Shown: piece by piece, positions 61,454 to 64,000 of the stretch
Layout: each line of letters starts with the position of its first letter
How positions within the stretch are numbered: position 1 is the first letter of the stretch
Source: Pseudomonas sp. PIC25
GTDB lineage: Bacteria; Pseudomonadota; Gammaproteobacteria; Pseudomonadales; Pseudomonadaceae
Direction of reading: 5' to 3'
DNA length: 64,000 nt
Assembly (NCBI RefSeq): GCF_002286785.1
Contig: NZ_MUJY01000057.1
Coordinates: 16,937-80,936, forward strand
Notes under the pieces: model-generated
The model's database searches: none
Told to the model about the DNA's origin: nothing
What the model saw: the letters and a program-made list of their open reading frames with translations, nothing else
Program-made: the position numbers and the translations under genes

Positions 61454-62437
61454 TCACGTCGATATGTCGCGGGCATTCCAGTAGTCATTGGCCTGGCTCA
61501 GCGCTTGCTCGCGTGGCACGCCGAGTCCGCGCAAGGCAAGGGCCATGGTGGCGGTCACGGCCTGGCGACCATAGTTGTCATCGACGTCGCCACGCCAGAA
61601 TGCTGTGAGATGCGCCGAGTCGAGCCGCTCCGGTTTCATCTGGCGCAGAGGGGAGAGCGGGGGCCACTCTTCATCCCACGGCTGGCCCTCCATGGTGCCG
61701 TAAAGGTGGCTGGTGGCGTCCGGGTTGATTTCGATTTCGCCCCCTTCGCCCTTGATCACGATGACCGTGTCGCCGAGCAACTGGCTGGCTTGCCGATGCA
61801 CTTCCTGATACCCGGGGTGGAAGATGCTCTGCAGGCCGCAACGGGCCTGCAAGGGATTGAGGATGCGTGCCAGAGAGTGGATCGGAGAGCGAAGCCCGAG
61901 GACGTTGCGCAGATCGATCATGCGCTGCAACTGCGGCATCCAGGCCCCTAGCGGAATGAACGCCGTGCCCTGGTTGTCCAGGGCTACGCCGATCTCAGTC
62001 CAGCTTTGGCACAGGGGAATGTGCAGCTCGGACAGGAGCTGCTCGCTGTACATCCGCCCGGCGGTGTGCGCACCGCCGCCGTGCAACAGAATGCGTCTAT
62101 CGTTCTGTGCCAGGCACTTCACTGCCAGCAGATACCAGGGCAGGTGGCGTTTCTTGCCGGCATAGGTGGGCCAATCGATATCCACGGCAATGGCGGGTGC
62201 ATTCAATCGCGCGCGGACCGCTTCGGTGAAACCGGCCAGCTCATCGGCGCTTTCTTCCTTGTGCCGCAGCAGCATCAGGAAGGCGCCGAGCTGAGCGTCT
62301 TCCACGTTGCCATCGAGCAGCATGCCCATGGCTTCGCGTGCCTCTTCGCGACTCAGGCTGCGTGCGCCACGCTTGCCCTTCCCAAGGATGCGGACGAATT
62401 GGGCGAAGGGGTGTTCGGGCGGAGTGACGATGTTCAT
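61454..62437 (-). CDS. ybiB: TrpD-like protein YbiB
   Basis: 327 aa with the glycosyltransferase family 3 fold of anthranilate phosphoribosyltransferase, N-terminal helical domain (about 1-70) and alpha/beta domain with HGGGAHTAGRMYS. In E. coli YbiB lacks TrpD activity and binds nucleic acids; trpD itself normally sits with the trp genes. The true start is ATG at 62437, overlapping the tusE stop (ATGA), rather than the TTG two codons upstream. Confidence 0.9.
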   Translation of the reverse strand: MNIVTPPEHPFAQFVRILGKGKRGARSLSREEAREAMGMLLDGNVEDAQLGAFLMLLRHKEESADELAGFTEAVRARLNAPAIAVDIDWPTYAGKKRHLPWYLLAVKCLAQNDRRILLHGGGAHTAGRMYSEQLLSELHIPLCQSWTEIGVALDNQGTAFIPLGAWMPQLQRMIDLRNVLGLRSPIHSLARILNPLQARCGLQSIFHPGYQEVHRQASQLLGDTVIVIKGEGGEIEINPDATSHLYGTMEGQPWDEEWPPLSPLRQMKPERLDSAHLTAFWRGDVDDNYGRQAVTATMALALRGLGVPREQALSQANDYWNARDIST

Positions 62438-62769
62438 AGGCAATTGGTCGGTTTGGGCAGGCCCGCCAGCTTGGCGGCCAATTTGGCAGGGGTGCCCTTG
62501 AACAGGCGGTTCAGATGAAGGCTGTTGCCCTTTTCCGGGCCGAGCTTGAGCGCGACGTACTTGATCAGTGGGCGGGTAGCCGGGGAAAGCTGAAACTCGG
62601 CATAGAAGTCACGCAGCAGATGCAGAATCTCCCAATGCTCCCGGCTCAGCGACAAATCTTCCCGGGCGGCCAGTGCATCGGCCACCGATGTGGACCAGTC
62701 GTTCAGGTCTGCCAGATAACCATCCTTGTCCAGTGCGATGGTGCGGTCGTCGATGATCAGTTCGCTCAT
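62434..62769 (-). CDS. tusE: Sulfur carrier TusE (DsrC family)
   Basis: 111 aa DsrC/TusE fold, starting MSELIIDDRTIALDKDGYLA, with WEILHLLRDFYAEFQLSPATRPL. The penultimate Cys (PKPTNCL) is the persulfide carrier. It accepts sulfur from TusBCD and passes it to MnmA (encoded at 43.3-44.5 kb) for tRNA thiolation. It lacks the second, upstream Cys of true DsrC. Overlaps tusB by 4 bp. Confidence 0.94.
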   Translation of the reverse strand: MSELIIDDRTIALDKDGYLADLNDWSTSVADALAAREDLSLSREHWEILHLLRDFYAEFQLSPATRPLIKYVALKLGPEKGNSLHLNRLFKGTPAKLAAKLAGLPKPTNCL

Positions 62770-63065
62770 AGCCAGCTGTTGACCTTCTCGTAGCGACAGC
62801 AGAGCTCGACGAAGCCTGGGTAATCAACGGGGTGGACGCGTGTCGGTGGCTCGATTTCGCGCGCGGCGAGATCCTCGTCGAGTGCGAACACGGCAATCTC
62901 TCCGGGCAATTGCTGGACGGACTCCCAAGGCGTACTGCCGGCTCGCAGGGCATGTACCGCATCGCCAGTCAGTAGAAGTGCATCGTTGCGCCCCAGCAAG
63001 GCCAGGCAACTGGCGAATCGGCTATCGCCAAAAGGTGAATGGGAAAGAAGATGCAAAGTGGCCAT
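62766..63065 (-). CDS. tusB: Sulfurtransferase complex subunit TusB (DsrH family)
   Basis: 99 aa, starting MATLHLLSHSPFGDSRFASCLALLGRND, of which MATLHLLSHSP is the DsrH-type start. Small alpha/beta protein that forms the (TusBCD)2 hexamer. Its ATG overlaps the tusC stop by one base (TGATG). Confidence 0.92.
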   Translation of the reverse strand: MATLHLLSHSPFGDSRFASCLALLGRNDALLLTGDAVHALRAGSTPWESVQQLPGEIAVFALDEDLAAREIEPPTRVHPVDYPGFVELCCRYEKVNSWL

Positions 63066-63427
63066 CAGAGCGTTATCACCAAGTCGTAGCGGTCGATCAG
63101 GTCGCGCAGCGCTGCGTCATCCAGGCACTGAACCGGCAAGCCGAGGGTGGTATCCGCCAAGCCACGTTCGTCCAAGCTGCGCTGGGCGGCATAGAGCGAG
63201 TCGACGCCGAACAACGGCAGCGCTTGCAGGTTGGCGGTCAGGTCCTTCTGCTGGATAGCTTCCGGATGTTGGGTCAGTGCCAACTGAAAGACCCCGTCGT
63301 CCAGAAACAGCATGCCGATCGGTAGGTCGAATGCACCACCCGCCAGCGCAATATCCAAGGCCTCCCGGGCGCCAGGGCCCGACCAGGGAGCCTGGCGACT
63401 GACGAGCAATAGGGACTTGGCCATCAC
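63065..63427 (-). CDS. tusC: Sulfurtransferase complex subunit TusC (DsrF family)
   Basis: 120 aa, starting MMAKSLLLVSRQAPWSGPGAR; DsrF fold with no catalytic Cys at the TusD position. Overlaps tusD by 4 bp and tusB by 1 bp: a tightly packed operon. Confidence 0.92.
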   Translation of the reverse strand: MMAKSLLLVSRQAPWSGPGAREALDIALAGGAFDLPIGMLFLDDGVFQLALTQHPEAIQQKDLTANLQALPLFGVDSLYAAQRSLDERGLADTTLGLPVQCLDDAALRDLIDRYDLVITL

Positions 63428-63816
63428 GGACCTCCGAAGCAGATCAGCCGATCGGCCATCTGCACAGCTTCATGCAACTGACCGAGCCCAGACAAATCCC
63501 AAGGCTCGCCCAGGTTGGCGGAGAGTCTGCCGTAGCGCCGGGCCTCTTCTTCATTGAGAACTCCGCGACGTAGAGCCGCGGCTATGCACACCACCGCATC
63601 CAATTGATGGTGCCGAACGAAGGCGGCCCATTCCGCAGGCAGGTTCAGCTCATCCTGGGGAGGAACGACGGCATTGGATGCGTTGTGCACGGCATCCTGA
63701 TAGAAGAACAAGCGGACGATCTCATGCCTGCTGGCCAATACCGCCTCGGCGAAGCGTAGTGCACGGCGCGAGGAGGGCGCATGGGGGGCGGAAAAAAGTG
63801 CAATGGCGAATTTCAT
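63424..63816 (-). CDS. tusD: Sulfurtransferase complex subunit TusD (DsrE family)
   Basis: 130 aa, starting MKFAIALFSAPHAPSSRRAL. DsrE-like sulfur acceptor; the catalytic Cys is in LDAVVCIAAALRRGV. It receives persulfide from TusA. The start at 63816 gives the family N-terminus, whereas a longer frame would add non-conserved residues. It is the first gene of tusDCBE-ybiB on the minus strand; no clear promoter was identified in the short gap to the palindrome at 63889. Confidence 0.92.
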   Translation of the reverse strand: MKFAIALFSAPHAPSSRRALRFAEAVLASRHEIVRLFFYQDAVHNASNAVVPPQDELNLPAEWAAFVRHHQLDAVVCIAAALRRGVLNEEEARRYGRLSANLGEPWDLSGLGQLHEAVQMADRLICFGGP

Positions 63817-63888
63817 GCTGAATCGGTTCGGAGTCGATAGGCCGAATGATAAGGCCTTGTCGTGCCGGATGCTCGCAGCAGACATGAA

Positions 63889-63944
63889 AAAGCCCGCCGG
63901 AGCGGTAATGCTGTTCACTTAAGCATTTGAGCCCCGGCGGGGCT
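63889..63944. repeat. Multi-arm palindrome upstream of tusD
   Basis: An outer stem AAGCCCGCCGG / CCGGCGGGGCTT (one-base bulge) encloses an inner stem AATGCT-N9-AGCATT. It could be a REP-like cruciform, an attenuator, or the terminal region of an insertion sequence extending beyond the window. The inner ACTTAAG loop reminds me of an IS end, but I cannot verify that. Confidence 0.5.
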
Positions 63945-63952
63945 TCCCCGAA

Positions 63953-63986
63953 AATCCGATGCCAGGTCTCTGGCATCGGATTTTTT
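63953..63986. terminator. Strong bidirectional terminator
   Basis: AATCCGATGCCAG-GTCT-CTGGCATCGGATT, a perfect 13-bp stem followed by TTTT, with AAAA on the other side. It probably ends a transcript from the gene beyond the right edge. Confidence 0.85.
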
Positions 63987-64000
63987 ATGTCTCTCCAACA

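Overview
The window is chromosomal DNA of a high-GC gammaproteobacterium, almost certainly Pseudomonas sensu stricto and probably close to the P. aeruginosa / P. nitroreducens / P. citronellolis lineages. Three things point there. The gene order from aceA to the tus genes follows, from memory, the P. aeruginosa PAO1 PA2634-PA2605 block. The metH-cti-nfuA-MFS-GGDEF stretch resembles PAO1 PA1843-PA1851. The Ku-GlgE-TreS-GlgB stretch resembles PAO1 PA2150-PA2153. Species assignment is inference; no database search was possible.

Layout. (1) 1-10.7 kb is a stress and desiccation island: the end of an SDR oxidoreductase, Ku (end joining), a KGG-repeat stress protein, a duplicated-half membrane protein, a small proline-rich protein, and a three-gene alpha-glucan operon. 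In that operon GlgE, a TreS-maltokinase fusion and GlgB turn trehalose into branched alpha-glucan through maltose-1-phosphate. An AlgU/RpoE-type promoter (GAACTT-N17-TCGGA) lies in front of glgE, and a related sequence lies in front of the KGG gene. (2) 10.7-11.5 kb holds a cluster of palindromic extragenic repeats around a small thioredoxin-like gene. (3) 11.5-19.5 kb contains an RlmN/Cfr-family radical SAM gene and an NAD-dependent formate dehydrogenase operon fdsG-fdsB-fdsA-fdsD. Low-GC debris lies on both sides of that operon: a frameshifted gene remnant at 12.6-12.9 kb and an orphan ORF with in-frame stops at 19.0-19.5 kb. This looks like a plastic site next to metH. (4) 19.6-32.9 kb has metH, cti (membrane adaptation), an acyltransferase, nfuA, a response regulator with a CheC-like domain coupled to a PAS-GGDEF diguanylate cyclase, an MFS pump, and a GlxA/AraC regulator overlapping a DUF1272 zinc-ribbon gene. 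(5) 33-35 kb carries a Tat-exported PhoX phosphatase with a Pho box. (6) 35.2-46.5 kb is housekeeping and central carbon: aceA, a secretin-like protein, roxA, purB, hflD, mnmA, a Nudix gene and icd.

(7) 46.6-51.6 kb holds cspD, clpS, clpA, infA, bpt and aat. Together clpS, clpA, bpt and aat make a complete Leu/N-degron pathway. (8) 51.7-64 kb has trxB, ftsK, lolA, rarA, crcB, serS, cysG, a glutathionyl-hydroquinone reductase, ybiB and the tusEBCD sulfur-relay genes. It ends in a strong terminator and a multi-arm palindrome.

The most interesting non-coding signals are matching TGTAG/CTACA inverted repeats at the promoters of icd and aceA, the two enzymes that compete for isocitrate. In icd the repeat lies between the candidate -35 and -10; in aceA it lies just upstream of the -35. 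One RpiR-type regulator could therefore act in opposite directions on the two genes. No CRISPR array, rRNA, tRNA, intact transposase or prophage was seen, and I found no clearly undescribed multi-gene system.
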